The translations under genes and the position numbers were made by a program. A stretch of 64,000 bases of DNA from Physella acuta (Eukaryota > Mollusca > Gastropoda > Physidae). Of the stretch, positions 1-12,226 are shown one piece after another (the stretch's first letter is position 1; each line of letters starts with the position of its first letter). Under the pieces are notes generated by a model. The model was not told where the DNA came from. It did no database searches and saw only the letters and a list, made by a program, of their open reading frames with translations. The stretch spans positions 62,001 through 126,000 of the forward strand of contig NW_026732698.1 of assembly GCF_028476545.1 (NCBI RefSeq), written 5' to 3'.

Positions 1-513
1 TGTTTTTTGATTTATAAAAGCGGAATCAAATTAGGCACGTTGTTAGAAAATTGGGGGAAAAACAATAAGAAAAAACTATAAAAAAAAACAACTCAAAGCT
101 AATGCGGCGTGTTTGGAATCGGGGGTGTAGAGTGGGAGGTGGGTGTGTGGGGAGGGGGGATAAGTGTTTAGAATAGGCAGTGGCAATTTCTTACAGCGAA
201 GAAATTCATGTCTAAAAAACCTCGTTTGTTGTTTCAAAGCAAATTCCAATCAAGATATTTCAGATAGGCATGCGCGGTTGTCCGCGTTGATGTAAAGGAA
301 TTGTGGGATCGCCCTGTTGGGCACGCTCCAGTGCACATGCGGTGCTCCCGTGTTAAATCTCTTGCCCAGGGGAGTTTGGGGGGTGGTGGTGGGGGGTGGA
401 AGTGGGGAGGGAAAACCAGCCCACGAAGGTGATGGTCTGCTGATGTCAGCATTTTAAAAAAAAATGTCCAAGAATACTTTGTGAACACTCTATAAACCAC
501 ATTAAAACTAAGC

Positions 514-516
<3 letters not shown>
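1..516. other. Unique AT/G-rich sequence, no gene seen
   Basis: AT-rich flank with short G-runs near 120-165 and 370-415. No splice-bounded exon, TIR or SINE was recognised. The minus-strand reading frame at 234-515 is low-complexity and not conserved-looking. Confidence 0.4.
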
Positions 517-586
<70 letters not shown>

Positions 587-625
587 ATATATATATGTAT
601 TTGTATAAAAGTATGTATATGTATG

Positions 626-689
<64 letters not shown>

Positions 690-691
690 TA
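517..691. repeat. (AT)n microsatellite, interrupted
   Basis: Nearly pure AT dinucleotide tract broken around 570-625 by TATGTATATGTATT variants. It is self-complementary, so the reading frames over it on both strands (Tyr-Ile repeats) are artefacts. Confidence 0.95.
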
Positions 692-1399
692 ATCAATATA
701 TAGGCCAATTGAATATTATATTGTTTGTGTCCATGAAATTGAGAAATGTTATATGTTTGGTAGAGGAGATGCGGTACCTTATTCCATAAAAGTAAATCGT
801 AGGCCTACATTTCGTTTGTAAATTGAACTACTTGCCTAGTCGACAAAAATAGAAATCTTACATAAATAAACTTGAAATCTAAAAACATCGCTAGAATTGA
901 ATTTTTTCCTTCCATGTTCAATAGTCTCTCACGTAACAGAAACCCGACTCTTTCATTGGTCAATTTTAAAAAAAACTAAAAAATTTAGCCGTCAAGAATT
1001 CATACCTTACAAGAACCATCAATGCAAGCTTCATGTAGTATCGTATCGATAATTTATTGTTCGGTACTCGATAACAAACACACATGTACTTTAATCCTGG
1101 TCCATATCGATTACTCCTCCGATACTCGGACGACTGAATACCCCGTGCACGGCAGGGCGGAAGTCCGATACGAGAGTAACTCCATTCTGTTCCTGTAATC
1201 ATTGACACCCACCCCTGACGGTTCTAAATACTGAAGTGTTGCTGGCTTTTTCAAGCAGCGGTTGCTGAAGTGTATTATAATTTTTTTTTAAATTAAGAGA
1301 TTCTCAAATTATTAAGTATTAATTAAAGAATAATTTGAACGCTAGCTAGAGGAACACAGTAAAGATTCATATTTAGACCTACTGATCAATTGGGAAGAT
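692..1399. other. Unique AT-rich sequence
   Basis: No recognisable gene or repeat. A slightly GC-richer patch at 1080-1200 contains a minus-strand frame of 80 codons with no recognisable domain. It is left unannotated. Confidence 0.35.
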
Positions 1400-1587
1400 G
1401 AAATAGAGTTTATATGTTTCTTGACCTAGGCACAATGTGTTCAGCACTTTGCCCAGCCTCCTTTACTTTACCCTAATGTGAGATAGGCACTCATCAGAGC
1501 TGGGTGGACTCAAGGATCGAACCGGAATTTAAACTTAAGACTCTCGGGTTAGTAGTCTATAGTTCTACCTGTAGGCCACTCCGTCCC
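1400..1587 (-). mobile_element. tRNA-derived SINE (family A), diverged
   Basis: Read on the minus strand, the order is: tRNA-like head near 1587 with a degenerate B box, the body segment matching GAGTCCACCCAGCTCTGATG, the GCTGGGCAAAGTGCTGA block, and the tail related to CCGAGGTCAAGAAACATAT. It matches at least a dozen other copies in this window. The copy is old, judged by many substitutions relative to the others. Confidence 0.8.
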
Positions 1588-2043
1588 ATTTGATGAACAT
1601 AGGGCCTCAGTCAAAGCTTTCCACTCCCCACAATAAAATAAAAAGAGGCCCCAAATTAATATGGGCATTACTTAATTTAAACATATATGCGCATATGCAC
1701 GATATATTCACAAACGCTATTACATTTACACAATTTACAAGAACAACAGCCGGTAACAATAAATTTTGTGAACACTCTCTTTAGTGTAGGTTGGACTTTG
1801 AAGTAATTGATGAAACGAAACTGAAAATTAATCGAGAATTGACAAATAGTAAGAAAACGTGTTGAATTTGACAAAAGTTGTGTATGAAACCTATCGTTTA
1901 TTCTTTTTTAAGTAAGTGAACGAAACTGGACGTTATAGAGAAATATAAAATAATGTCGTTAAAGAACTTGTTGAATTTGACACTATTTGTATATAAAACC
2001 TATCGTTTATTCTTTTTTTTTAAGTAAGTGAGCAATACTGGAC

Positions 2044-2171
2044 CAGTGTTTCTTCGGCGGGGTTGGGGGTGGGGGTGGGGGAGGCGAAGAGAGTAGCCCC
2101 CCTCCGGAAAATTTCAAGTGCCCCCCCCCCCCCCCCCCCCGCAAGAGAAACAAAGTCTGGAAGAACCACTG
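2044..2171. mobile_element. hAT-like MITE, family 2 (CAGTGTTTCTT ends)
   Basis: Terminal inverted repeats CAGTGTTTCTTC and GAAGAACCACTG bound a G-run/C-run core with no coding capacity. It is flanked by 8-bp duplications, TACTGGAC on the left and TACTGCAC on the right (7 of 8). TIRs starting CAG and an 8-bp target duplication fit the hAT superfamily. Confidence 0.75.
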
Positions 2172-2687
2172 TACTGCACTACAGAAATAGAAGATAACGT
2201 CACTAAACCTAAACAACACGAGAACCAGTGTACAAAATAACGCCAATTTCAGCTCCCCCTTACATCCACGCCGGCTCCGTGTAATACAAACCGTACGGTA
2301 AATACGTAAGTGCCGGGGGTTACCATTTGAAAAAACAAACTTGTAAGAATGATTGGATTCTAAATTGGATTTGAGCGGCATCGATTTTAGTTTTGATACG
2401 ACGGACTTAGGATTTGATAGGGATCAGTTGAAGTCAGGGTGTACGTAAATGTATTGAAAATCTTTAACCTCTATCGTGTGGTGTAGTGTATGCTATTTTT
2501 TATACTGCTGGGATTTGATATGTTTGTGTGTGAGGTTATATATTTAATTTAGTCGTGAAGTATAATTTTAAAAATGGGTGGGAAACGGGGGAAGGGTTAT
2601 TTGGGTTAAAATAGATATTTTCTGAATATTCGATGCGAATTTTGATATTTTCGGTGATTGGAGATCAAGTAAAAGTAAAGTTCCCTT

Positions 2688-2912
2688 TTCAAACCTGACA
2701 GTCTATAGGGCAAGTGAAGTAGAGTTCACTTGTTCCTGTGACCTCGGCATATGAAGAGATAGTTTGGTCAGCACTATGCCCAGCTGCCTTTACTTTCCCT
2801 AACGTGAGTAAGGTACCCATCAGAGTTGGGTTGACTCAGGGACGGTCTACTGACTTGAAACCGGATTCGAACTCAAGACTTATGGGCTAGCAGTTCAGCT
2901 CTCTACCAGTAG
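2688..2912 (-). mobile_element. tRNA-derived SINE (family A)
   Basis: Well-preserved copy. Plus-strand text runs AGTGAAGTAGAGTTCACTTG, CCTCGGCATATGAAGAGA, GTCAGCACTATGCCCAGC, CATCAGAGTTGGGTTGACTC, then GATTCGAACTC (reverse of the B box) and a degenerate A box. The RNA would be transcribed from the minus strand. Confidence 0.88.
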
Positions 2913-3004
2913 AGGTAACTGTGCTTTCACTTAGTACAGACACAACGACATTTTTCACATACACAATTTGTTATATTACTGTGCTGGCCATACCTCCCCC
3001 CATC

Positions 3005-3206
3005 CAGTGTTTCTTCCAGACGTTTTCTCCGGGGGGGGGGGGTAGACTTTCTTCGGGGGGGGGGGGGGCGTACACTGTTAAAAGTATATATTTTCTATAT
3101 AAATTATAGAAATTTCATTTCGTTCGGGGGGTGGGGGGGGGGTAGATTTTTTTCGGGGGAGCTGCGCCCCCCCTCTTGCCCGAAGAGATGCCTGGAAGAA
3201 ATTCTG
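3005..3206. mobile_element. hAT-like MITE, family 2, perfect 8-bp TSD
   Basis: Starts CAGTGTTTCTTCCAGACG and ends GCCTGGAAGAAATTCTG. The flanking octamers CCCCCATC are identical (2997-3004 and 3207-3214). The core has G-runs, an ATATATTTTCTATATAAATT segment and C-runs, the same order seen in the other family 2 copies. Confidence 0.88.
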
Positions 3207-3269
3207 CCCCCATCCCCTTTATCACACTAAAAACGTCGCCGAAACAGTTTTATAAACTAAGTCAACGTG

Positions 3270-3480
3270 TTGTTTCTGATGTCTGTTGGTCATCGTATTG
3301 TGCTGATCGGCTACTGACCATTCTATTTTGCTGATTAGATATTGACGATCATACTAAGCTAATCCGATATTGACCACCTAATTGTGCTGATCAGATATTG
3401 ACCATCGTAAGGTGTTGATCATATATTGACCAATGTACGATATATTGACCATCGTAGTGTATTGATCAGACAATATGTCG
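3270..3480. repeat. Degenerate ~30-bp minisatellite
   Basis: About six imperfect units built on GCTGATCAGATATTGACCAT, with the spacing drifting. The following 3480-3925 shows no further structure. Confidence 0.6.
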
Positions 3481-3929
3481 TTCTTTTGACAGTGTATGTA
3501 GCACCCCATATTGACAACCATGTTGTCCACATAATTCCCTTGTTGACAGAAACATTACATATCTACCATATACCATTATACAAAATACATATTTCTTTCA
3601 GAATCCACTAATTCGTCTTGTCGAAAAAAACTGTATAATATATAGAATCTAACTTACGCACATAATTCTCCACCGTTTTTAAATTATATGGTTATATTAC
3701 ACTAGACAACACACATTAGGAGTAATTTTATATGTAAAATACAGCGTTACACAGGAGCTAAAAATATTAAATCATGCACGGTATGATAGCACGATTTCCT
3801 ACTGCAATTCTCACAGCTAAACAACCATATTTAACTTAATGGCCATGCATAAACATTGAATCACCCTGATCCACGGGAACCCCCGCTTATCTAAAGCCGC
3901 TAGAAAACGAAATGAGCCAGGAAACAGTT

Positions 3930-4735
3930 TGGTGGGTGTGGACGTGGGAGGAGGGGGGGGGGGAGGGGGGTATGATGACACCAGTGCAGAAATCTGTCTG
4001 CATGCAAACCGCTTATTACCTCGGCGTCAGAAGTGTGTGCAGCGGTTAAAGATAATACAATATTTGGACGGCTGGGATTTTCTTTTTTTTTTTTTTATCT
4101 TCGGAGGGATTTTCCACGTCAAAATGGAATCAATAGAAGCAATTCTTGCCTAAGCTTTGGGCGTTTAAGAGTTAACATGCTATAGTGGGATGCCAAACAG
4201 TACTTAGGGGGGGGGATGTTTTATATGAAATACAAGCAACTAAAGGCGTTGATAGGTGGGGGAGGGAAGGCATTGTCCACCATAAACCATTATTGTATTT
4301 GCATATCAAGTAATAGTATTTGATGTCAGTTTTACTTGATTACATCATTAGCATATTGGCCATTTTAAACTATTTTAATTAGTTAAAAACTGTCATTAAA
4401 TTTTCGCTTATAGCTTTCCAACCCAGTGCTTTAATTTAAAAAGTTGCTTTATGTGTGTATGAAAAGTTACAACAACAAAAAAAACTAATTGCAAAAAATA
4501 AAATAAAATAAAAATACCCGATAACATACAATACAAAAACATTAATAACTTTATAATTATGCATGCAGATACAAAAATATATTTATGCACGAGTCACATC
4601 CATAAAAGTATGAAGAAATGACAAAATACATTCTGATTAATTCTGGGTACAGTTAAAATAAAATCTCTCTAGATTTGATCAGTGAGCTGGAAATATAAAT
4701 ATAAAGCACCAAACTCACCCCGAATCGAAATCAGA
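3930..4735. other. AT-rich spacer with G-runs
   Basis: G-run tract at 3948-3970 and poly-T at 4083-4096. No exon, TIR pair or SINE was recognised. Confidence 0.35.
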
Positions 4736-4794
4736 ACTTGATTCATTACTAGCACGGCGAGATGATTGATCTTGTCGTTGTGGTGCTTATCAAA

Positions 4795-5725
4795 AATAGC
4801 ACTTGTGGTAGTCCTAGTGAGGACTGTTCTGACATTGAAATGTGCTTATGAAGACAGCACCAAGGGGACATGTGATGATAAAGACAATAATAAAGACAGC
4901 ACAGCCATTGACATGTGCTAATGAAGACATCAAAGCTATTGATGACAGCACTAACAGAGATACGTGCTAATGAACACAGCACTGCCAGTCATAAGTGCTA
5001 AAAAGACAGCAATCAGAGCTAATCAAGACAGCACTACCAGTGATATATGCTAATAAAGACAGCACTGCCAGTGCTATATGCTAATGAAGACAGCACTGCC
5101 CGTGATATAAGCTAATATAGACAGCACTGCCATCGATATATGCTAATGAACACAGCACTGCCAGTCATAAATGCTAACAAGACAGCACTAAGACTAAACA
5201 AGACAGCACTGCCAATGATATATGCTAATGAACACAGCACTGCCAATGATATATGCTAGTGAAGACAGCAGTGCCAGTGTTATATGCTAATAAAGACAGC
5301 ACTACCTGTGATATATGCTAATGAAGGCAGCAGTCCCAGTGATATATGCTAATAAAGACAGCAGTGCCAGTGATATATGCTAATAAATACAGCACTGGCA
5401 GTGATATATGCTAATGAAGACAGCAGTACAGTGATATATGCTAATAAAGACAGCACTACCAGTGATATATGCTAATAAAGACAGCACTACCAGTGACATA
5501 TGCTAATGAAGACAGCACTGCCAGTGATATATGCTAATAACGATAGCACTACCATTGATATATGCTAATAACGATACACTGCCAGTGATATATGCTAATG
5601 AAGACAGCACTGCCATTGATATATGCTACTAAAGACAGCACTATCAGTGATATATGCTAATGAAGACAGCACTGCCAGTGATATATGCTAATGAAGACAG
5701 CACTACCAGTGTTATATGCAAATGT
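4795..5725. repeat. 31-bp minisatellite (GACAGCACTGCCAGTG...)
   Basis: About 28 imperfect units of GACAGCACTGCCAGTG followed by ATATATGCTAATGAA. Units are most uniform between 5040 and 5720 and decay on both sides, with stray units to about 6080. The decay pattern fits an array growing from its middle. No CRISPR logic applies: unit and spacer are not separable. Confidence 0.93.
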
Positions 5726-6556
5726 AACTATGTCCCTAGAGTCTAGTAGACCATTGGATAATGACGCATTGGAAATCCCAGCACACGGCCTGGTCAGTAA
5801 GATAAGAAGGTCCAGATGTTGACCATGTACCAGACCCCCCTCCCCCATCTGATGGACCCAAGGGACATTGCTAATGAAAACAGCACTAACAGTGACTTGC
5901 CCTAAAGAAAATTAGACTGACAGTAACGTGTGCTAATGAAAAGAAACAACACCAACAATGCCATGGATGAATGAACATTGCACTTGCCGTGACTCGTGTT
6001 AATTTATACACCATTAATATTGACAAAAGATAAACAAATTAACAGTGACATGAGTTAATTTAAACAGCATTAACCCTAACTTTCTATGACGAAAACAACA
6101 TTAAATGTGAATTGTTGATTTTTCATTTTAATATAAAAAGGAAGACATATGAATACATTGATGTGTTTACCGAGTCTATTTAATTTAACATAATTGTTTT
6201 TTTTCAAGACCTATTTCTATTTTCGTGTGTATTTTCTTAAAAAAAATAAGAGCAAATTTCGATGTATATTTTTTTTTCTTTATTTTAAGTGATCATTTTT
6301 CAAATCAAATTAGTGCCCTTTTATGTTAACGATTTGCTATCAGTTCTTTAAGTTCAACATACATCTAAAGCGGCGGGGGTTGAGGGAGAGGGGTGGGGGA
6401 TCACGGTCGTTACAGGTCAATAAACAAAACAGGGTACAAAGTTCACCCGCCTGTACTGAGCGATGATAAGCACATAGGCAAACATATATTTTCGATTGAG
6501 TTCTTTCCCTTTGTTTGTCAATCTACAATTCCTCGCTGGAAAACTGCTCCTCAACT

Positions 6557-6712
6557 TCCAAATACATCACTCAATACTCCTTCACGAACTCCGGATACAT
6601 CACTCAAAACTTCTTCACAACCTACATATACATCACTCAAAACTTCTTCACTACCTCCAGATACATCACTCAAAACTTCTTCATAACCTGCAAATACATC
6701 ACTCAAAACTCG
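6557..6712. repeat. 33-bp minisatellite, about 5 units
   Basis: Units of ATACATCACTCAAAACTTCT plus a CACAACCTNC stretch. Because 33 is a multiple of three, three overlapping plus-strand frames stay open with 11-residue repeats. These are not genes. Confidence 0.85.
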
Positions 6713-6951
6713 ATCAGGTGCCAGTTCAAAAAGGTGAGAGTGGTATCAGAATAAATACACGCTTTGTTTAATGAGGCAATACATGTGTTCAATACATTTG
6801 TTTTAAGACAGTTCATTGATTAGTAAAACCTTATTCTGGGGCAATGTATACTTAAAATTGTTCTTGTCGATTTTCTTTCGCAGTTGAGATATGAAAGTAT
6901 CAATGAATGACCGCTCATAATATCTTTTAAAGCAACCCTTTCAACCCTGGT

Positions 6952-7150
6952 GGTTCACAAGCACATGAAGTAGAGTTCACATGTTTCTGTGACCTCGGAT
7001 TGATAATATAGCTAGCACTATCCCTAGCCGCCTTTAATTTCCTTAACGTGAATCAGGTACCCATTAGAGCTGGGTGGACTCCAGCTCGGTAACGAAGTCG
7101 AGACTTAGTTGTTAGCTCTATCATCTTACCACACCCTATCACAACCAGTT
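6952..7150 (-). mobile_element. tRNA-derived SINE (family A), diverged
   Basis: Contains ATGAAGTAGAGTTCACATGT, TTTCTGTGACCTCGG and CCATTAGAGCTGGGTGGACT. The tRNA-like head at the right end is badly decayed. Confidence 0.8.
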
Positions 7151-7182
7151 GTAATTATTTGTGTTGGAGTTATGAACAAGAA

Positions 7183-7292
7183 TCCATCAGAGCTGAGTGG
7201 ACTAAGGGACATTTTACGTACACAAACCCGGGATTCGAACTCGAGACTTTCGGGTTAGCTCTACCACTTGACCACGCCGTTCCTTCATGACC
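7183..7292 (-). mobile_element. SINE family A, 5' half only
   Basis: Second, truncated copy directly after the previous one: CATCAGAGCTGAGTGGACT, then GATTCGAACTCGAG (B box on the minus strand) and TTGACCACGCCGTTCCT (tRNA-like 5' end). The tail half is absent. Confidence 0.8.
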
Positions 7293-7904
7293 AATTGTAA
7301 AAACTATGAACAATATACTTTCAGTCCGACCTAACGATTTTAATACAGATTCTTGCAACTTTTAGCTTAGGAATATCTTCTCTTTGACTGTAACAATCTT
7401 AGCATTGTACATCAAACTGAATATTTTATTCATCATCCTCCCACATACTGAGATCTCAACCCGTAGCCTCCCTACTCAGGGCGTCATCATGATCCAAACT
7501 ACAGCCCTACTTCTTTAATCTACACCCCCTACCCCGCTGATTCACACCCCTACGGAGTAATACTGCAACCCCCACCCAGTCTATGTTAAGCACCTATAAA
7601 CGTCTGACCCCTACATACTTAAACTATTTATAATCCACATTTAATTCGTCTCCTTCTTCCATCTGCAAGTTGAAATAAACACTTCTAAAATTTCTCTTCC
7701 CGCGATGGATATGTTGATCACGTGATGTCTATTTTTAGACACCGCAGCTTATAATTAAACCATGGCCTCCACAGAACATTTCTTATCAGTGGTGTTAAAA
7801 GATTCTACTGCAGGTAGTGAAAGGGAGAGGGAGGGGAGGGGGGGGGGTGGTGGCTCTTGTCAAGGTCGAGACAACCTAGCATCATTTTTTTGTCATGATA
7901 AAAA

Positions 7905-8490
7905 AAAATTCAACGCAAGTATCATGTTTGAATGTATTAAATGCAAGAATCTCGTTTTAATGTGTTTAATGCAAGTATCGTGTTTTATGTTTTAAATGCA
8001 ATAATCGTGTTTTTATGTTTTAAATGCAAATATTATGTTTTTATGTATTAAATGCAAGAATCATGTTTCATTGTATTACAAGTAAGTACCATATTTTAGT
8101 GTATTAAATGCAAGTATCATATTTTAGTGTATTAAATGTAAGTATCATATTTTAATGTAATAAATGCTAGTATCATATTTTTTGTGTATTAAATGCAAGT
8201 ATCATATTTTAGTGTATTAAATGCACGTATTTTGTTCTAGTGTATTAAATGCAAGTATCATGTTTAGTGTATTAAATGTAAGTATCACTATTTAGTGTAT
8301 TAAATATAAGTATAACTATTTAATGTATTAAATGTAAGTATAATATTTTAGTGTATTAAATGTAAGTATCATATTTTAATGTAATAAATGCAAGTATCAC
8401 ATTTTAGTGTATTAAATGCAAGTATCACTATTTAGTTTATTAAATGTAAGTATCAAATTTTAGTGTTTTTATTAAATCCAAAATCATGTG
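7905..8490. repeat. 28-bp minisatellite (TATTAAATGCAAGTATC...)
   Basis: About 20 imperfect units of TATTAAATGCAAGTATCAT followed by ATTTTAGTG. Single-base length changes between units keep any reading frame short. Confidence 0.92.
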
Positions 8491-8633
8491 CCTTCTAGAA
8501 AAAAACAAGATGGAGATATCTCTAATCTGCTCAGAAACCTTTCAGAATCAAATTAGGCTGACTGGGATTAACCTTATTCACAACAAGATAACTTATTACC
8601 ATGATCTTATTGCCCTCTGTGCACAGGGTTTCT

Positions 8634-8798
8634 TTCATACATTTTTCTCTGGGTGGGGTTACTTGAAACTTCCGGGGAGGGGTTGGGGCGGGCATTGGTT
8701 AGAGAAGATATTTAATATAAATCCGGTCGACGTTTCTCCCCCCCCCTTACCATTCCCCCCCCCCCCCCCTTAAGCAGATATGCCTCTTAGAATCAGTG
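8634..8798. mobile_element. hAT-like MITE, family 2
   Basis: Left end CAGGGTTTCTTTCATACATT; right end decayed (GCCTCTTAGAATCAGTG). The core has G-runs, TTAATATAAAT and C-runs in the family order. No convincing target duplication remains. Confidence 0.65.
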
Positions 8799-9071
8799 TA
8801 TGTAAAAAAAAAAACCCACTAACCTCAGAATCTTCAAAACTGTTGTAAAACTATTTGTGTTCCCCACTTGACATGTATTGACGAAAACACATGCATGAAC
8901 TAAAAATACATTTTAAAAAAAAATAAATATGTATGATTTAAAAGTGGATAGGCCATTTAGATTAAAGAGTACGTAAAGGGAAGAACTGCAGCTATATTGC
9001 ACCTGTTTGTGTTAAGACGGTAAAGAGAAACTACAAATAGATAAAGTCAAGTTTCATTTATGAACTTAATA

Positions 9072-9298
9072 ATTCATGAAGCGAGTGAAGTAGAGTTCAC
9101 CTGTTTCTGTTACCTCGGCATATGAAGAGACAGTGTGGTCAGCACTATGCCCAGCCACGGAGTCTTTTCCCTATCATGAGTCAGGTACCCACCAGAGCAG
9201 GGTGTACACACGTACGTTCTACTCTCTTCGACCAGGATTCGAACTAAAAAAATTCGTGTTAGCAGCCTAGCGCTCTACCTCTTAGCCACGCCGTTCCC
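9072..9298 (-). mobile_element. tRNA-derived SINE (family A)
   Basis: Carries GTGAAGTAGAGTTCACCTG, CCTCGGCATATGAAGAGACA, GTCAGCACTATGCCCAGCC, a GATTCGAACT B-box remnant and GCCACGCCGTTCCC at the tRNA-like 5' end. Confidence 0.87.
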
Positions 9299-9329
9299 CT
9301 ACAAACTGACACACTGCTGTAGTAATCGC

Positions 9330-9532
9330 CAGTGGCGTAACCAGGATCGTCTCAAGGGCGGGGGGTTCCAATTTTTACCCGGGGACAAACTTTTGATTTG
9401 CACCCCCCCCCCTCAAACTTTCGATTTGCACCCCCCCCTCATACTTTTTATATATATTCCGAGGGGTCTATGGGGGGGGGGAGTTATGACCCCCCCTAAC
9501 CCCCCCCCCCCCCCACCCTGCCTACGACACTG
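9330..9532. mobile_element. hAT-like MITE, family 1 (CAGTGGCGTAGCC ends), perfect TSD
   Basis: Starts CAGTGGCGTAACCAGGATC and ends CCTACGACACTG. Identical octamers GTAATCGC flank it (9322-9329, 9533-9540). The core includes TTACCCGGGGACAAACTTT and C-run blocks containing CTTTCGATTTGCACC. It lies about 30 bp beyond a SINE. Confidence 0.93.
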
Positions 9533-9816
9533 GTAATCGCCATTCTTCTGTAGCTCCAACACCGCTGTTGAACCTGTATGCCAAACTATGATAACACACG
9601 GAGCAAAATTGAATTTGAGAAGATTAATTTAACAGAATACGGCGGGATGTTATGAAAATATAGACATTTGTGAGTCAAGTGCTTTGGGAACGTGAAGTAT
9701 CTATTGCTCGCTCATCCTTAGTGCGAAAATAAAAACATGTAATTTGAAGAAAAAGATGTTTTCACACAGGATTAGGATTTATTTGTTAATAAGTTAACAC
9801 AACCGGTCTTCGCGAA

Positions 9817-9995
9817 GTGGAGACGAGGCTGACCTAAAGATCATGATCTGATCACACTGACTGACCTAAAGATCATGATCTGATCACACTGACTGACCTA
9901 AAGATCGTGATCTGATCACACTGACTGACCTAAAGATCATGATCTGAAAAACTATGTTGACCTAAAGTTCATGATCTGAATACCAGACTGCCCAA
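9817..9995. repeat. 32-bp minisatellite (CTGACCTAAAGATCATGATC...)
   Basis: Four near-identical units of GACTGACCTAAAGATCATGA plus TCTGATCACACT, trailing into diverged units to about 10150. Each unit contains the palindromes GATCATGATC and TGATCA. Confidence 0.9.
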
Positions 9996-10159
9996 AGATC
10001 AGAAGAAAAAGTTGATCCAAAGATCATAGTCTGATAACTGACTAACCCAAAGATCAATATCACGAAAACGAGGCTGACCCAAAGCTAACGATGTTGAAAA
10101 CGAGGTGGACCTAAACTCACGACCTTGATCCCAGACTGACCCAATAGAATTAAAAGATT

Positions 10160-11375
10160 AGCCTAGTCCACATGATGTGAAGATTAGTCAACCGGTATCA
10201 AACGGTGAAAACAATCGACAAAACCTCACAGCAACAGATAACTGAACGTGTTCTCATTTCGTCTTGCAGGATGCCTAAGGGGAGATAACAAAGAATAGTT
10301 GTGTTCGCTGGAAGGGAAACTATCAAACATGAGATGATAAATTCCCAGTGCGGATGGCATTAACAACAGAAAGGGGGTGCAGGAAGTCTGTGGTTGGTTC
10401 TAAACTTTAAGAATATCTCACTTGTTTACAAGAGGCGTGTCTAGGTCGAGTTTTAATTTTACCAGCTTTTCTTTAAGACGTCTGTGTGTCTTGTTGATAG
10501 CTTTGTGGTCAGATTTTTAAACTCAAATTAGACGCATCTTGTATAGCCTATTTAGTTTAAATTTAAAACGCTAGTGCATCATACAAACAAAGTTATATTA
10601 AAACCACTTCTACCTGTTTTTATTTTATTTTATCAAGGGCAAAAAAAATTACATTGTAATTTTTTTCAAGTCTTACTATTAGTGTGTTTAAGAAAGCGGG
10701 TAATTAAAAAGTTTCGTTTTTTAATGTTAGCAAATAAGCTGTGTGCTGTGTGATTCTACAAGATCTAATTACATCATGCCACCAGTTATGTAGTAGAAGA
10801 TAGACAATTTTTCAAAACCAGTTATAAGTACGCATTATGAGCTTGAAACTACTATAAATAGAATTAGAGCATAGCTTTTATTGTAAGGGACTTGGGGGGT
10901 AAAAAAGCGAATTTTTTATTTGAAGTTTTGAGATCAAATTTTAGTTATTAAAATATCTGATATCCGAAAAAAAACGTTTTTTTTTAAATTTTATCTTTAA
11001 AATACAAACACAGAAATGTTATTATTTGTATGTTGTTTATAAATCTAATTTTTGTTTAGTTATGATAAAGCAATATTTATAAATCAAAACAAACATGTGA
11101 AGTTTAGATAACGTCAGTATACGTATAAATTACGAAATTCGGCGCAAAAACAACAACTCCTAATACGATTTTCCAATTTCTCAACCAGCGACGGGCTATT
11201 GTGCTAGTTGATTACGTAAGACCCGTCTAGAGAAAAAAAAAAAACGGGGCTCTGAGACACGGTCTGGGGAAGCACGCCAGATACAATCTGCAAATAAAGT
11301 TCCAGAGGCTGAGAATTGGGCGGGAGTTTTGCCACAAAAGTTGACGCCTGCCTATCTCAATGGTGACTGATGAGG
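10160..11375. other. AT-rich spacer, no gene recognised
   Basis: Only notable point: AAGGGGAGATAACAAAG at about 10278, a copy of the GGGAGATAAC motif common in molluscan DNA. No exon-like frame was found on either strand. Confidence 0.4.
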
Positions 11376-11391
11376 CTGTACGGACCGGGGG

Positions 11392-11560
11392 GGGGGGGGT
11401 GACATTTCGATCTTCTGCTGGGTGAAGGTGGTGAGGACATCGCGATATGTGGCATTGCGAAGACAGGGGTGGGGGGTAGCTGGGGGTGAGGGGGGGGGTG
11501 ACATTTCGATCTTCTGTTGGGTGGAGGTGGTGAGGACATCGCGATATGTGGCATTGCGCC
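11392..11560. repeat. Two direct copies of a ~105-bp G-rich cassette
   Basis: TGACATTTCGATCTTCTG, GGTGAGGACATCGCGATATG and TGGCATTGCG occur twice in the same order, separated by a G-run tract. The proline-rich frames on the opposite strand follow from the G-runs. Confidence 0.85.
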
Positions 11561-11639
11561 TGAAGACGGGGGGGGGGAGGTGTTGGGGATGGGGAAGGGG
11601 GATAGGCTGGAACGGAAGTTGGACTAAAATAAATTGAAT

Positions 11640-12160
11640 TCGGCAGTTTAAAAAAAAAACATAAATGAATCATTTTGTCAATATGACAATCTTTAAAAGA
11701 TTGCTATATTTCTAACATCTAAGAAGATCTTAAAACCATCTTCATTTTCCTTTTTGAAATTAAGAATCACTATAAAAACACGCATATATACTTACAAGTT
11801 AATCATAAGATTGAAAAAAAAACCCAGTTCAATCAGTTGTTTTAAATTGTAGAGTTTTGTATCATGTGTAGTTCATAATGGTAGGGTTTTGTGTCTTTGT
11901 CCTTTAGCCACTGATTTTACCATTCAGAGTTTTGGCCAAAGGTTATTGACCCCGTGTGTTCGTGACACTGGGTCTCAGTGTCAGTGACACGATAACTCTT
12001 TCTAATGTGTCTATTGTGTTAATGGCAATGTGACAGGTGACAATGTGACAATACAGGCTCTAACCAAAACACCAAGAGAAAATAAAAATAAAAATAAAAC
12101 TATGAAGACGAACTTGATGAAACTGTATAAAAAATGGAGTTAAGTTTTAGTCAAAGTGGT
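11640..12160. other. Spacer, no gene recognised
   Basis: AT-rich. A short GTGACA/AGTGTC-rich patch at 11965-12050 looks like decayed simple repeat. Confidence 0.35.
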
Positions 12161-12164
12161 GGAC

Positions 12165-12194
12165 CAGTGTTTCTATCAGCCATTTCATCGTGGT

Positions 12195-12226
<32 letters not shown>

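Noticed and set aside
4795-5725. CRISPR-like array
   Set aside because: Eukaryotic tandem minisatellite: units are contiguous and degenerate, with no distinct spacers. The same holds for the arrays at 7905, 14790, 42121 and 46551.
11227-11673. 148-codon His/Pro-rich minus-strand frame
   Set aside because: Comes from the duplicated G-rich cassette and G-runs. No domain.
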